Part shown: positions 26,225-34,723 of the stretch, piece by piece | Layout of the letters: each line of letters starts with the position of its first letter | Position numbering within the stretch: the stretch's first letter is position 1 | Origin: Hassallia sp050875635 | GTDB taxonomy: Bacteria; Cyanobacteriota; Cyanobacteriia; Cyanobacteriales; Nostocaceae | Reading direction: 5' to 3' | Length of the DNA stretch: 64,000 nt | Assembly (NCBI RefSeq): GCF_050875635.1 | Contig: NZ_JBPAOH010000026.1 | Coordinates: 1 to 64,000, forward strand | Translations under genes and position numbers: made by a program | Notes under the pieces: generated by a model | Database searches by the model: none | Told to the model about the DNA's origin: nothing | What the model saw: only the letters and a program-made list of their open reading frames with translations

Positions 26225-27286
26225 TTAACTTCGCCCAAATCCTTGACTCAGCGTAACTTTTGACCAAACGAATAATTCACCATTTTCGCCACCAGCAGCA
26301 AGTAACTTACCTTGGGGATGCCAAGCTAGGCAAGAAAAGCCTGCTGATGCACCTGTAAGAACTTGCGATACTTGCTTGGCTTGATTCCACAAACACAGCC
26401 AGCCATCACTAGCAGCGGAAGCGAGAATAAAGCTGTTCGGTGCAAAGGCGATCGCCTGAATTACATCCACATGATTTGTTAATACTGTCGCTTCCCATCC
26501 CAAAGCTTCATCTTCTAGCTTTTCCCAGGCTACAATTCCTTCAACGCTGGAAGAAGCGAGAATCGGCGCACCTTCTTGGGTAGTAGCTTCTGACCATGCC
26601 AAATGGCGAATTTTACCCGGAAAACCACGCATTACCCAAGGGTCGGGATTATCCCATTCCAACACGGTAACGCTGCGATCCATGTTGCCAGAAGCGAGAA
26701 ATTTACCATCAGGCGACCAAGCCATAGCTACACTAACAGTAGGCATTTCCAAAAAGTATGGTTCCTCATCCCAATTTTGAGAATTCCATACTTTTACGCC
26801 GTGATAACCGCTAACCGCTAAGTATTGTCCATCACTTCGCCAATCAATACTTAATACTGAGGAGTTGTGAAAATTTAGCGTGACAACTGTTTCCCCTAAG
26901 TCGGCATCCCACACTTGTACGTAACGCCCCAAACTAAAAGCTAACAAGTTGCTAGTATGACTCCAAGCCAGCTTGTCAACCCAAGCGGGGGCATTTTCCA
27001 AAGTAGCAATTAATTCACTTTGCCGCCAAATTTTCACCCTTCCATCTTGTCCCCCAACGGCTAAAAATTGCCCATCTGGGGAAAAGGCTAGACAGTTTAG
27101 TGATTCACCGTTACCAGCTTGGAGAATTGCTAAATCGCCATCAAGCCAAAGCGCGACTTCCCCGGCAGCAGAGGTTGCAGCTAAAGTTGTATTATTTGGC
27201 GACCAAGCGATCGCTGTCACATAATCTGAAAGCGTCCCGGAAAAGTGCTGCTCGAATTCTTTGGAATTGGCGGTTAGGGGGTTCAT
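26225..27286 (-). CDS. WD40 repeat protein
   Basis: 353 residues from ATG 27286 (MNPLTANSKEFEQHF). The open frame reaches to 27484, but the extra 66 residues are translated tandem repeat and are excluded. Seven WD40 blades are visible as repeats of the type (L)AWSPNNTTLAATSAAGEVALW, LAFSPDGQFLAVGGQDG, DWRSDGQYLAVSGYHGVKVW, MAWSPDGKFLASGNMDRS, and AFAPNSFILASAASDGWLCLW. It forms one soluble beta-propeller with no other domain and no signal peptide. It directly follows the CobW-type GTPase on the same strand, so it may be co-regulated by zinc and act as a scaffold. That role is inference. Confidence 0.88.
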   Translation of the reverse strand: MNPLTANSKEFEQHFSGTLSDYVTAIAWSPNNTTLAATSAAGEVALWLDGDLAILQAGNGESLNCLAFSPDGQFLAVGGQDGRVKIWRQSELIATLENAPAWVDKLAWSHTSNLLAFSLGRYVQVWDADLGETVVTLNFHNSSVLSIDWRSDGQYLAVSGYHGVKVWNSQNWDEEPYFLEMPTVSVAMAWSPDGKFLASGNMDRSVTVLEWDNPDPWVMRGFPGKIRHLAWSEATTQEGAPILASSSVEGIVAWEKLEDEALGWEATVLTNHVDVIQAIAFAPNSFILASAASDGWLCLWNQAKQVSQVLTGASAGFSCLAWHPQGKLLAAGGENGELFVWSKVTLSQGFGRS

Positions 27287-27287
27287 T

Positions 27288-27471
27288 GTGTGGGAGTGGA
27301 GAAGGGGCGACGGGTGTGGGAGACAAGGAGACAAGGGGCGACGGGTGTGGGGGACAAGGGGGACAAGGGAGACAAGGGAGACAAGGGGACAAGGGGAACA
27401 AAAAAGAATTTTTCCCCCTCTCCTTGTCTCCCCCTCTCCTTGTCTCCTTGTCTCCCCATTCCCCATTCCTT
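27288..27471. repeat. GGGGCGACGGGTGTGGG and GACAAGG repeats
   Basis: GACGGGTGTGGGGGACAAGG units (27300-27400) followed by CCTTGTCTCCCC units (27415-27465) that can pair with them. The array separates the CobW gene from the WD40 gene; it creates in-frame extensions that should not be annotated. Confidence 0.7.
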
Positions 27472-28440
27472 TTAAATTAGGCAAGCACGGAAATTTTCTC
27501 TAAGTTTGGCTTCGTCGAGATTGCGACCGATGAAGACAAGTTCGTTTTTGCGGGTTTCGCTGGGTTTCCAAGGGCGATCGCCTTTACCATCAAATATCAT
27601 ATGCACTCCTTGGAACACAAAGCGATTATCTTCGCCGGCGATATTCAAAATACCTTTCATCCGAAAGATATCTGGTCCTTGGGTACGTAATAACTCGGAT
27701 AGCCAATTATTTAATTTTTGTCCATCCACTTCGCCCTGTTCTACCAAAGCTACAGAATACACGCTTTCATCATGTTCGTGAGCATCTTCACCTAAGAAAT
27801 TCGGGTCAATTTCCAAAGCGCGATCCAAATCAAAAGCTTGTACACCCAATAAAGCGTCCATTCCTAACTCAGAGTTGCGGGTACGGTAGATTTTCGCCAT
27901 TGCATTCATCGACCGAATCCGCTTTTCTAATTCATCCAACTGTTCTGGTGCTACCAAATCAGTTTTATTTAATAAAATCACATCCGCAAAGGCAATTTGT
28001 TCTTGTGCTTCGTCTGCATCCCAATGTTGCCAGATATGCTTGGCATCGACAACTGTCACCACTGCATCTAAAGACAGTTGAGTTTGCATATCTTCATCAA
28101 CAAAGAATGTCTGAATCACCGGTGCGGGGTCTGCTAATCCAGTAGTTTCAATTACTAAATGGTCAAATTTATCACGCCGCTTCATCAAGTTGCCGATGAT
28201 GCGAATTAAGTCACCGCGCACTGTACAGCAGATGCAGCCGTTGTTCATTTCAAAGATTTCTTCATCTGCATCGATAATTAATTGATTATCAATGCCTACT
28301 TCCCCAAATTCATTGACGATGACAGCGACTTTCTTGCCGTGTTCGTAGGTGAGGATGTGATTGAGAAGCGTTGTTTTCCCTGCACCCAGGTAGCCCGTCA
28401 GAACGGTTACAGGCACTGTATTCGGTGTTTCCGTAAACAT
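27472..28440 (-). CDS. CobW/COG0523 family GTPase, putative zinc metallochaperone
   Basis: 322 residues. N-terminal GTPase with Walker A GYLGAGKTTLLNHIL, the metal-binding CxCC motif in NNGCICCTVRGDL, switch region ETTGLADP and the NKTD specificity motif (LLNKTDLV). The C-terminal CobW domain (about 220-322) ends FIGRNLDEAKLRENF; the His/Glu segment EDAHEHDES (around 215) may bind metal. Members of this family deliver zinc or cobalt to enzymes. A Zur-box-like sequence 28 bases upstream points to the zinc-starvation branch (ZNG1/ZigA-like) rather than cobalamin synthesis. Confidence 0.92.
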   Translation of the reverse strand: MFTETPNTVPVTVLTGYLGAGKTTLLNHILTYEHGKKVAVIVNEFGEVGIDNQLIIDADEEIFEMNNGCICCTVRGDLIRIIGNLMKRRDKFDHLVIETTGLADPAPVIQTFFVDEDMQTQLSLDAVVTVVDAKHIWQHWDADEAQEQIAFADVILLNKTDLVAPEQLDELEKRIRSMNAMAKIYRTRNSELGMDALLGVQAFDLDRALEIDPNFLGEDAHEHDESVYSVALVEQGEVDGQKLNNWLSELLRTQGPDIFRMKGILNIAGEDNRFVFQGVHMIFDGKGDRPWKPSETRKNELVFIGRNLDEAKLRENFRACLI

Positions 28441-28467
28441 ACTCTGAATGCCTTTTTTTCACCTTTT

Positions 28468-28482
28468 AGATTATCATTACCA
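28468..28482. promoter_or_regulatory. Zur-box-like palindrome upstream of the CobW gene
   Basis: AGATTATCATTACCA matches TGATAATNATTATCA at 11 of 14 defined positions and lies 28 bases before the CobW start. Confidence 0.55.
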
Positions 28483-28661
28483 CCTATCATAAGTCTTTTT
28501 ATATTTTTGTGGTGATTTATTGTTTGTTGAGTTGGCAGAACAGCTTATTGAAACAATTTAATTTTTATACATCTGCCAATAGAAATATATATTAAAAAAT
28601 TTGCCAAAAATAGGATTGACAATTTGTAACAAATCGTTAATTGACAGGAAGATTAAATTTA

Positions 28662-28676
28662 TGATAATCATTCTTA
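28662..28676. promoter_or_regulatory. Zur-box-like palindrome upstream of the PEP-CTERM gene
   Basis: TGATAATCATTCTTA has a perfect left half and 5 of 7 right-half positions. It overlaps the region expected for -35 relative to a TATACT -10 (28690-28695), a position suited to repression. Confidence 0.65.
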
Positions 28677-28708
28677 TAAAGCAATGAATTATACTTTTCT
28701 GGAGATAC

Positions 28709-29650
28709 GTGGTGGTTTTAAATAACACTACTGGCTCAAAAAAGTCAGGGACTCAAACAGGGCAAGCGATCGCATCTATTGCAGTCAGCTTTTTGGCTGC
28801 TAGTGGGGTTTTATCTACTACTTTCGCACCGGCACAAGCTCATGGTAATGATACCGACCATGACCACACCGAATTTTTCATCGGGTTAGATAATTTAGAT
28901 GTTCTCAACCGAGGGACATACACTGGATTAGACAACCCGAACTACAATCGTCTGACCTATTTGTTTGCACATCGGGAAGAAGACCCGACAACGAATCATT
29001 TCCACGGTATTGGTGCTTATAGCTACTCAGGAACTGTAGACAGTCCAATTATTAATTCAACCAGTACAAATAATAGAATTCCGGAGATTTCTACAAAACA
29101 GCCACCGCTAACATTGTTACCTGGGACAGGAATTTATCGCGATCGCTTGATTAGCGGTTTAACAAACGACGAGTACAGCAATCTGAAGATAGAACCTATA
29201 GCGTCTCTAAAAAATTCTCCAGAACTAGAAGAGCAGTATTTGTACAATAGCTCTAATGGTCGCTGGCAGCGATCGCTTGAGGGTGCAACAATTGGTTTAC
29301 AATTAGCTTCAATTAGCAGTGGATTGAATATTGTTGATTCAGCAGGGGTTGATATCCTCAAGTCAGTTGGCGATATTTATACAATCGGCAGCGGTGATAA
29401 TTTTTCGTTCACCCCTACTTTTTGGACTGACAAGGCTGCACCACTAGGAACTTACTCAGCAACATTCAAACTAGTGGATTTAGGTACTGACAATAATCGC
29501 ACTGCCTTTAAAGAGTCTGGCACATTCAGTTTAGATTTTCAAGTCAAGAAAGTGCCTGAACCGTCAGCTATTCTTGGTCTTGGCATAATTGGTCTACTAG
29601 CAGTTTCTCTTTCTCAACTCAAGAAACGTACTAGCAGTAGCTTAAATTAA
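28709..29650 (+). CDS. all3515-like Zur-regulated PEP-CTERM surface protein
   Basis: 313 residues, GTG start (28709 or 28712) after GGAG. An N-terminal signal region (IASIAVSFLAASGVLSTTFA) ends at APAQA. The mature N-terminus starts with a His/Asp cluster HGNDTDHDHTEFF and later has NHFHGIGAY, both good metal-binding candidates. The C-terminus is a PEP-CTERM sorting signal: VPEPSAILGLGIIGLLAVSL plus KKR. The protein resembles, from memory, the Anabaena All3515 family, reported as Zur-repressed. A Zur-box-like site lies 33 bases upstream. Likely a surface zinc-binding protein made in zinc shortage. Confidence 0.82.
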   Translation: MVVLNNTTGSKKSGTQTGQAIASIAVSFLAASGVLSTTFAPAQAHGNDTDHDHTEFFIGLDNLDVLNRGTYTGLDNPNYNRLTYLFAHREEDPTTNHFHGIGAYSYSGTVDSPIINSTSTNNRIPEISTKQPPLTLLPGTGIYRDRLISGLTNDEYSNLKIEPIASLKNSPELEEQYLYNSSNGRWQRSLEGATIGLQLASISSGLNIVDSAGVDILKSVGDIYTIGSGDNFSFTPTFWTDKAAPLGTYSATFKLVDLGTDNNRTAFKESGTFSLDFQVKKVPEPSAILGLGIIGLLAVSLSQLKKRTSSSLN

Positions 29651-29719
29651 TCTCTAGCCTCGCATCAATAAGTTAGGTTGGTCAGATTCGGTGACTTCGC
29701 AGAAGTTGTCGGGAATTTC

Positions 29720-30616
29720 TCAGCCCAAAAAATCCTGAACTGCTTCTATAACGACTGCGGGGTATTCTTCATGCAGTCCCAGAGAACCAGGGATAACAGC
29801 GCTTTTAACTCCTGGCAAAGCTGCCAAAGCCTCCATATCTGCTTTTGATTTGGGGGGACTAGATTCGCCAATTATCACCATTAGCGGTACAGACAAGCGT
29901 TTTGCAAGTGCGAGAAAATCAGCTTGGCTGCGTACTGCGTCGAGGTTGCCGGTGACGAAAGCTGCGGGAGCAAATCTTGCTCCTGGCTTTTGAGTATTGC
30001 GCCACTTATGTTGAATGAAGCTGGGTGTGAGTATAGCAGGATCGGCGTAAACGTGGCGACGGTACATCAAACTTAAGAAAGATGGTGTAGTGTTGAGCTT
30101 GTAGAGAGCTTGACCGAGAATAGGCGATCGCACTAATCCTCTTACCATACCCGCAATCTGCTGACTTGCCCCCATTGTCGGCAAAGGACCTCGCCAAGTC
30201 GGTGCTAACAACACAATTCGCGAAACAACATCTGGCTGATTAACAGCTAATTGCAGCACATAACTGGCAGCATGTCCGGCTCCAATTACTGCAATTGGCG
30301 TATTAAAAATCGATTTGACAAAATTTTGCAGAAATTGGTGATATAATTCAGGTCGATAATCTAAACTGGCGCGTGACGATTCGCCAAAACCAAGCCAATC
30401 TACAGCGACAACTTGAAAATGTGGAGATAAAAGCTTGGCAAGTTCGCCCATTTCCGATCGCATGGAAACAGTACTGAAAGCTGGAAGCAATAATATCGGC
30501 GAACCTGTACCCAAAGTTTCATAAACAACGCGCAATTGCTGGTTTTCCCAGTTCCAGAAATATTCTTGAACTACACCACCAATGCCGACAGCAGAAGATA
30601 ATAAATCAGTTGACAT
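29720..30616 (-). CDS. Alpha/beta hydrolase-fold protein lacking the usual nucleophile
   Basis: 298 residues. The fold is clear (ILLLPAFSTVSMRSEMGELA, VVAVDWLGFGESSR, LAVNQPDVVSRIVLLAPTW), but the nucleophile elbow reads VIGAGHAASYVLQLA where VGHSMGG would be expected, so Gly replaces the catalytic Ser. The acid position (VIGESSPPKSKA) is also not Asp. The final His is kept (GSLGLHEEYPAVV). It is either a non-catalytic member or uses another mechanism. Soluble; no operon partner. Confidence 0.82.
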   Translation of the reverse strand: MSTDLLSSAVGIGGVVQEYFWNWENQQLRVVYETLGTGSPILLLPAFSTVSMRSEMGELAKLLSPHFQVVAVDWLGFGESSRASLDYRPELYHQFLQNFVKSIFNTPIAVIGAGHAASYVLQLAVNQPDVVSRIVLLAPTWRGPLPTMGASQQIAGMVRGLVRSPILGQALYKLNTTPSFLSLMYRRHVYADPAILTPSFIQHKWRNTQKPGARFAPAAFVTGNLDAVRSQADFLALAKRLSVPLMVIIGESSPPKSKADMEALAALPGVKSAVIPGSLGLHEEYPAVVIEAVQDFLG

Positions 30617-30763
30617 CAGACTAAATTTTAATAGTTATTAGTAGTTATTAATAGATAAGTAGGTTGGCGGTATTAAATCTAACTATGTTGATTGATGGAA
30701 ATAGGTTTACATACATTTAAATCAACCCTTGTGTGCTTTTTACATATCTTTAAAAACTTTTGT

Positions 30764-31369
30764 TTATATAGTGATGTCTTTTACTAGTTTATTCCATTTT
30801 TTTTCTCCGCACAAAGAGTATCCTTCTGTATCAACATATCTTATTAGACGATCAAATGCTGGTAAAACAGAGTTAAGCTTAATATTACTATAGTCTGTTT
30901 GAATAACGTTATTGGTCGGTATCTCTCTTTGAAAAACTAAGGTTGTTTGATAGATTTTAAGTAAAAAATTACCGGAAAATTTTCTGGAAGTAAATTTCTA
31001 CGTTAGTGGACTAAGAACTATATTTTCTACTGCTCTTGCACTTATGTGATCCACTCCAGAAAATCCATATTGGTTAACTACTAATGAACCTGAACTTCTA
31101 TCCTGAACTATCTTGCCAATGTAAGCGATAGTATTGCTATTCATTAAAAGTTCATTCCTCATGCTGATTAGCATTGAAATAAACTCTTCTTTTTGTTTAT
31201 ATGTTTCATATATAAAAAGACCTACTTGTGCTAGAAAAAATCCTAATAATGTACCGATTAAAGTTGTTATCAAATTTGGCACTTTCGATTGAGGTAGATA
31301 ACCTACTGGTAAAATAATTATACATAAAATTCCCAATAATAACAGTGCTCTTCCTAATAACGATTCCAT
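30764..31369 (-). pseudogene. Two-TM membrane protein interrupted by an in-frame TAG
   Basis: The open segment 30998-31369 encodes 123 residues with two membrane helices (ALLLLGILCIIILPVGYL and LITTLIGTLLGFFLAQVGLFIYE) and a cytoplasmic helix (MLISMRNELLMNSNTIAYIG). It stops at TAG (30998-31000). I read the same frame onward: it stays open for 77 more codons to TAA at 30764-30766 with protein-like content (VFQREIPTNNVIQTDYSN, SVLPAFDRLIRYVDTEGY, CGEKKWNKLVKDITI). The original protein was therefore about 201 residues, cut by one nonsense change. Family unknown. Pipelines will probably annotate only the first 123 residues. Confidence 0.65.
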
Positions 31370-31666
31370 AATGTTTGTTTTCTTAACGAAGCGAGAAAAG
31401 TAAACAACTATAACTCAAACATTTTGCCTTTATTGAGTTTTAATTTACAGATGAGTAGGTTGGCATTACCCAGTTCAACTCTAGTTAATTTATGAATTTA
31501 TATCCGTCTAAATAAACCCTTAATTGATGTTTACATATTTCTCAAAAATTGTGTTGATTTCGATCTAACTACTTAATAACGAGATAGATAATTGGTAATA
31601 GGTAAAGAAGTTGACATATCATCTATTACCAATTATAATTATCTATCTTTAGCTGCACTTATCTGT
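31370..31666. other. AT-rich spacer, no gene seen
   Basis: Low-complexity AT-rich DNA between the interrupted membrane protein and sufE. TAGTAGGTTGGC-type short repeats also occur at 30655. An inverted ATTGGTAATAG ... CTATTACCAAT at 31590-31633 could terminate sufE transcription. Confidence 0.4.
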
Positions 31667-32107
31667 TTAGTTAGACATATCTAACTTACATTCCAGGGCT
31701 TTTTTTTGCATGGTTTTGAAAATGTTGTAAAACCCATTAGCGCGGGAAGGTGTCAGGCTAACATTTAAACCAGTTTCTTGGATAAAATCTGGAGTTAGTT
31801 GGACAATTTCCGTAGGTGTTAGTCCATTCAACCCTTCAACCAAAAGTCCTACTAATCCTTTGGTTAACTGAGAATCAGAATCACCTTGAAAAACCACCTT
31901 ATCATCATCCAGGTTTGCTGTGATATAAACCTGAGAAACGCAACCTGGAACTTTGTTTTCTGGTATTTTATCAGATAAAGGAAACTCTTTGAGCTTCTGT
32001 CCGTACCAAATTAACTGTTCGTAGCGTCGCTTTGGTTCAGAAGCGCGTTGAAAGCGTTGAACTATTTTAGCAAGAGCTGGTGGCAAGGAGTCTATAGTCG
32101 AGGACAT
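31667..32107 (-). CDS. sufE: SufE family cysteine desulfuration protein
   Basis: 146 residues, whole SufE domain. The sulfur-accepting Cys is in NKVPGCVSQVYI (about residue 51). Other family stretches are LIWYGQKLKEFPLSDK, LVEGLNGLTPTEIVQL and ETGLNVSLTPSRANGFYNI. SufE takes persulfide from the cysteine desulfurase SufS and stimulates Fe-S cluster assembly. No other suf gene is adjacent. Length is normal. Confidence 0.94.
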   Translation of the reverse strand: MSSTIDSLPPALAKIVQRFQRASEPKRRYEQLIWYGQKLKEFPLSDKIPENKVPGCVSQVYITANLDDDKVVFQGDSDSQLTKGLVGLLVEGLNGLTPTEIVQLTPDFIQETGLNVSLTPSRANGFYNIFKTMQKKALECKLDMSN

Positions 32108-32335
32108 AACAAAGGCAGGAAATAATCGCTATCACCTTGAGTTTAGATTATCCTTGGGGTGTTGGTTGCCGCGCCAAGAAGAAAATTCGGCAAGTTATGA
32201 ATATGGTAAAGCAAATAAATAAGAAGGAAGAAGGCAGAATTCAGGAGTCAAGTAAGAGGCAGAAGGCAGGGAGAAGGGAGCAGGGGGGGGAACAACCCCA
32301 TACTTAAAAGTAGGGGCTTGTAATAAAGTTTTAAG

Positions 32336-32580
32336 GGAGACCGCTCCCGGCACGAGGCAGACCGCTCCCGGCACGAGGGAAACCGCTCCCGGCACGAGGG
32401 AAACCGCTCCCGGCACGAGAAAGACCGCTCCCGGCACGAGGCAGACCGCTCCCGTTACAAGGGAAACCGCTCCCGGCACGAGGCAGACCGCTCCCGGCAC
32501 GAGAAAGACCGCTCCCGGCACGAGAAAGACCGCTCCCGTCACGAGGGAAACCGCTCCCGTTACGAAACAGACCGCTTCAG
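32336..32580. repeat. 21-bp minisatellite, about 12 copies
   Basis: Head-to-tail copies of a 21-base unit with core ACCGCTCCCGGCACGAG and a variable 4-base joint (GGCAG, GGGAA or AAAG). Copies 6, 10 and 11 carry CCCGTTACAAG/CCCGTCACGAG/CCCGTTACGAA variants and the twelfth is partial. 21 is a multiple of 3, so one minus-strand frame reads a heptad LVPGAVx repeat of about 136 residues, but it has no ribosome binding site and I do not call it a gene. Confidence 0.85.
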
Positions 32581-32671
32581 TTTGTTGGGGAGTGTGTAGA
32601 CGCAAAGCGATTTGTTGCTAGATATCGCTGCGTAGGCAAAACTCAACTTAGGCGATCGCAGTTTTTGAATT

Positions 32672-32700
32672 GTACAGACGTTCCAATGGAACGTCTCTAC
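32672..32700. repeat. GTAGAGACGTTCC family hairpin
   Basis: GTACAGACGTTCCA - ATGGAACGTCTCTAC forms a stem with one mismatch. Same family as 21329-21357. It lies just beyond the stop of the 133-residue gene and may terminate it. Confidence 0.6.
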
Positions 32701-32721
32701 CGCTTTTCCTAACTTTTTGTA

Positions 32722-33123
32722 CTAGTGATTTGCTTTTTTGTGCAGTTTAAAAGTTTGAGCATCCCAAGCCCAAAGGTGATAATCTTCATCTTGGGGTCGT
32801 TGGTAAAAGATACGATATCCGTCATCAATGCTTGCACGCTTGCAACCAAACAGTAGTTTTATCATCTGCTTGCAGCTTTCTTGTGTCTCCACAAGCATTT
32901 CGCACTCGTAATATTTGACATTTGAGATGGTGCGGATTCCCTTATATGCTAGCTTTTCACAGTAAAACTCAATATTTTCGTCTTTTTGCCAAACAAAATT
33001 AGCGGTTCCGTTGTCGGCTAAAACGAACGTTCCGATGTTGGGTGCGAGGTAGACTATGTTGGGCGGTGGACTAGCGGCAAAGTTATAGTCTACAATCGCC
33101 GTGCCAAAGGTTTGGAGAAACAT
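32722..33123 (-). CDS. Hypothetical protein, 133 residues
   Basis: Unknown family. Soluble, mixed alpha/beta, no signal peptide. Noticeable parts: an N-terminal FGTAIVDYNFAASPPPNIVYL, four cysteines (CEKLAYKG, YYECEMLV, ESCKQMIKLLFGCKRA), and an aromatic C-terminal stretch YRIFYQRPQDEDYHLWAWD. The clean start and composition suggest a real gene. It stands alone between the minisatellite and a repeat-rich spacer. Confidence 0.55.
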   Translation of the reverse strand: MFLQTFGTAIVDYNFAASPPPNIVYLAPNIGTFVLADNGTANFVWQKDENIEFYCEKLAYKGIRTISNVKYYECEMLVETQESCKQMIKLLFGCKRASIDDGYRIFYQRPQDEDYHLWAWDAQTFKLHKKANH

Positions 33124-33603
33124 AAGACTTATTAAAATGAGTTTTGTGTTTCCTCATTTTGGGTAATCCGTAGATTTTCTGACAGTACCCTTAAGAGTAC
33201 CTTTTTTGATTTATCTTTCGTACAATTCTCGTCGCTTCGCTCGTGGGTGTGGGGTGCGGGGTGCGGGGTGTGGGGTGTGACTTTCATGTTTTGTACATTC
33301 CACACTCACACAGCAATTCGGTTTAAAACCCCACAACCATGAGTACGGTGTCTTCAATTGCTTAGATGCCTTCCCTCTCCAATTGACCCCTACACCCTAC
33401 ACCCTACACCCTACACCCTGTTCAATTTGTGGGGTGTGGAAAGCTATTACGATAACAAGCGAGTGAGAAAGAGCAAAACGGTAATTATATGAAGTTATGA
33501 CAAAATATGTAAACTCTTGATGCAAATTCCCAGTTTACTGTTGAATTTGTTTGCGAAAAATTCAGATTATATTTTTATTCAATAAAATTTTGGAGAAAAT
33601 CAG
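33124..33603. repeat. Spacer with GGGGTGTG/CACCCTAC repeats and psaK leader
   Basis: GGGGTGCGGGGTGTGGGGTG (33245-33282) faces ACACCCTACACCCTACACCC (33390-33420), an inverted pair about 110 bases apart; no gene between them. 33480-33603 is AT-rich and should contain the psaK promoter; GGAG at about 33592 serves its TTG start. Confidence 0.6.
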
Positions 33604-33867
33604 TTGATTACATCCACCTTGCTTGCTACTTTTGCCACAACCCCGTTGTATTGGAGTCCGATAGTAGGGATAATTATGATTCTCTGCAACGTGATTGCGA
33701 TCGCTTTCGCAAAATCTACCATTAAGTATCCCAGTTCCGAACCAGCTTTACCTTCATCCAAGTTTTTTGGTGGTTTTGGTTTACCTGCGCTATTAGCAAC
33801 TACTTCCTTTGGTCATTTATTAGGTGTAGGGGTAATCTTAGGGCTGCATAACCTCGGTCAACTCTAA
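33604..33867 (+). CDS. psaK: Photosystem I reaction centre subunit PsaK
   Basis: 87 residues, TTG start 9 bases after GGAG. Two membrane helices (WSPIVGIIMILCNVIAIAFA and ATTSFGHLLGVGVILGLHNLG) joined by the loop KYPSSEPALPSSKFFGGFGLP, matching PsaK. The N-terminal ITSTLLATFATTPLYW is the short presequence seen in cyanobacterial PsaK. PsaK sits at the edge of the photosystem I core and takes part in energy transfer from phycobilisomes or IsiA. Monocistronic, closed by a strong terminator. Confidence 0.94.
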   Translation: MITSTLLATFATTPLYWSPIVGIIMILCNVIAIAFAKSTIKYPSSEPALPSSKFFGGFGLPALLATTSFGHLLGVGVILGLHNLGQL

Positions 33868-33913
33868 ATTTTTCCCGAATTTCATCTGAATTTGATTATT
33901 TTGAGACAAAATA

Positions 33914-33945
33914 AGAGCCAGAAAAGTTACTTTCTGGCTCTTTTT
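33914..33945 (+). terminator. Rho-independent terminator of psaK
   Basis: AGAGCCAGAAA (33914-33924), a 6-base loop and TTTCTGGCTCT (33931-33941), continued by TTTT. Perfect 11-bp stem 47 bases after the psaK stop. Confidence 0.9.
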
Positions 33946-34066
33946 CAAGTAATTGTTCGTATTCTGCCCTATGTATAGCTGGCTTTTTATATTACATGAA
34001 TAAGTTTGTAGTAAGGACTTTAGTCCTTGATTTGAGCGCTTTAGCGCTCACTACGAACCTCACATA

Positions 34067-34432
34067 CTAACTTGCCATCTGAGTCAAACCGTGAATCTGA
34101 CGTACAGCATTGATGCAGGCAGGACAATCACAGCCAAATAATTTTATTGCCTCATCGCTTTCAGCGTCGGTGAATTCTAGCTCAGTAATCTGATTTGGTT
34201 GAACTGGTGCTACTTTAACTGCTGGTTTAGCTTGAGTAGCATTACTATTGCTAACTCTTTCACACGCAAAACGAGGAGTTGCTGTGTGGGGATCTCGCAC
34301 GCATGAAAGACGGGTTCCGGGTGGGGTGCCTGTTTGACTTGCATGAGCAGGCTGGGTCATCATGACTATAGACAATATGGAGCTAAACAGTACAGGACTA
34401 GAAAGCAAGGTGAGGACAAATTTTTTGTTCAT
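34067..34432 (-). CDS. Small exported protein with C-terminal CxCxxC motif (paralogue C)
   Basis: 121 residues. Signal peptide VLTLLSSPVLFSSILSIV with cleavage after QPAHA. The mature part has two lone Cys (RLSCVRDPHTATPRFACERV) and ends with ESDEAIKLFGCDCPACINAV, the same GCxCxxC cluster and preceding acidic helix as the pair at 25431/25790, although it is 8 kb away. I see no good Zur box upstream, so its regulation may differ. The extra Cys pair and the longer mature domain set it apart. Function unknown. Confidence 0.68.
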   Translation of the reverse strand: MNKKFVLTLLSSPVLFSSILSIVMMTQPAHASQTGTPPGTRLSCVRDPHTATPRFACERVSNSNATQAKPAVKVAPVQPNQITELEFTDAESDEAIKLFGCDCPACINAVRQIHGLTQMAS

Positions 34433-34723
34433 CTACTTGGAATAATATGTTTGTAGCTACAGACATGGGATTAATCTTTTCACATCATTTGGTTGTTAAT
34501 TAGTACGACTTATACAAATCTGCCCAACCAAAATCGTGAAACCTTGAGATACGCAAACGCTTTTGTTCTGTGACTGGGACTAATTTAGCATTACTCAAGT
34601 TCCTGCGCCATGTAAATTAAGTCACAATAAAAAGTGCGATCGCACTCCTAGATTTGAAAAGCGATCTAGATAACCAAATTCTTCTACAATTCGCTTGTGA
34701 GGTTTACAAGCATTTCTCAAGTT

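Noticed and set aside
32336..32580. Possible CRISPR array (regular repeats)
   Set aside because: Repeat units abut each other with only 4-base joints, so there are no spacers.
32195..32605. 136-codon minus-strand frame over the minisatellite
   Set aside because: Almost wholly 21-bp repeat translation, no ribosome binding site, and its ends are in spacer repeats.
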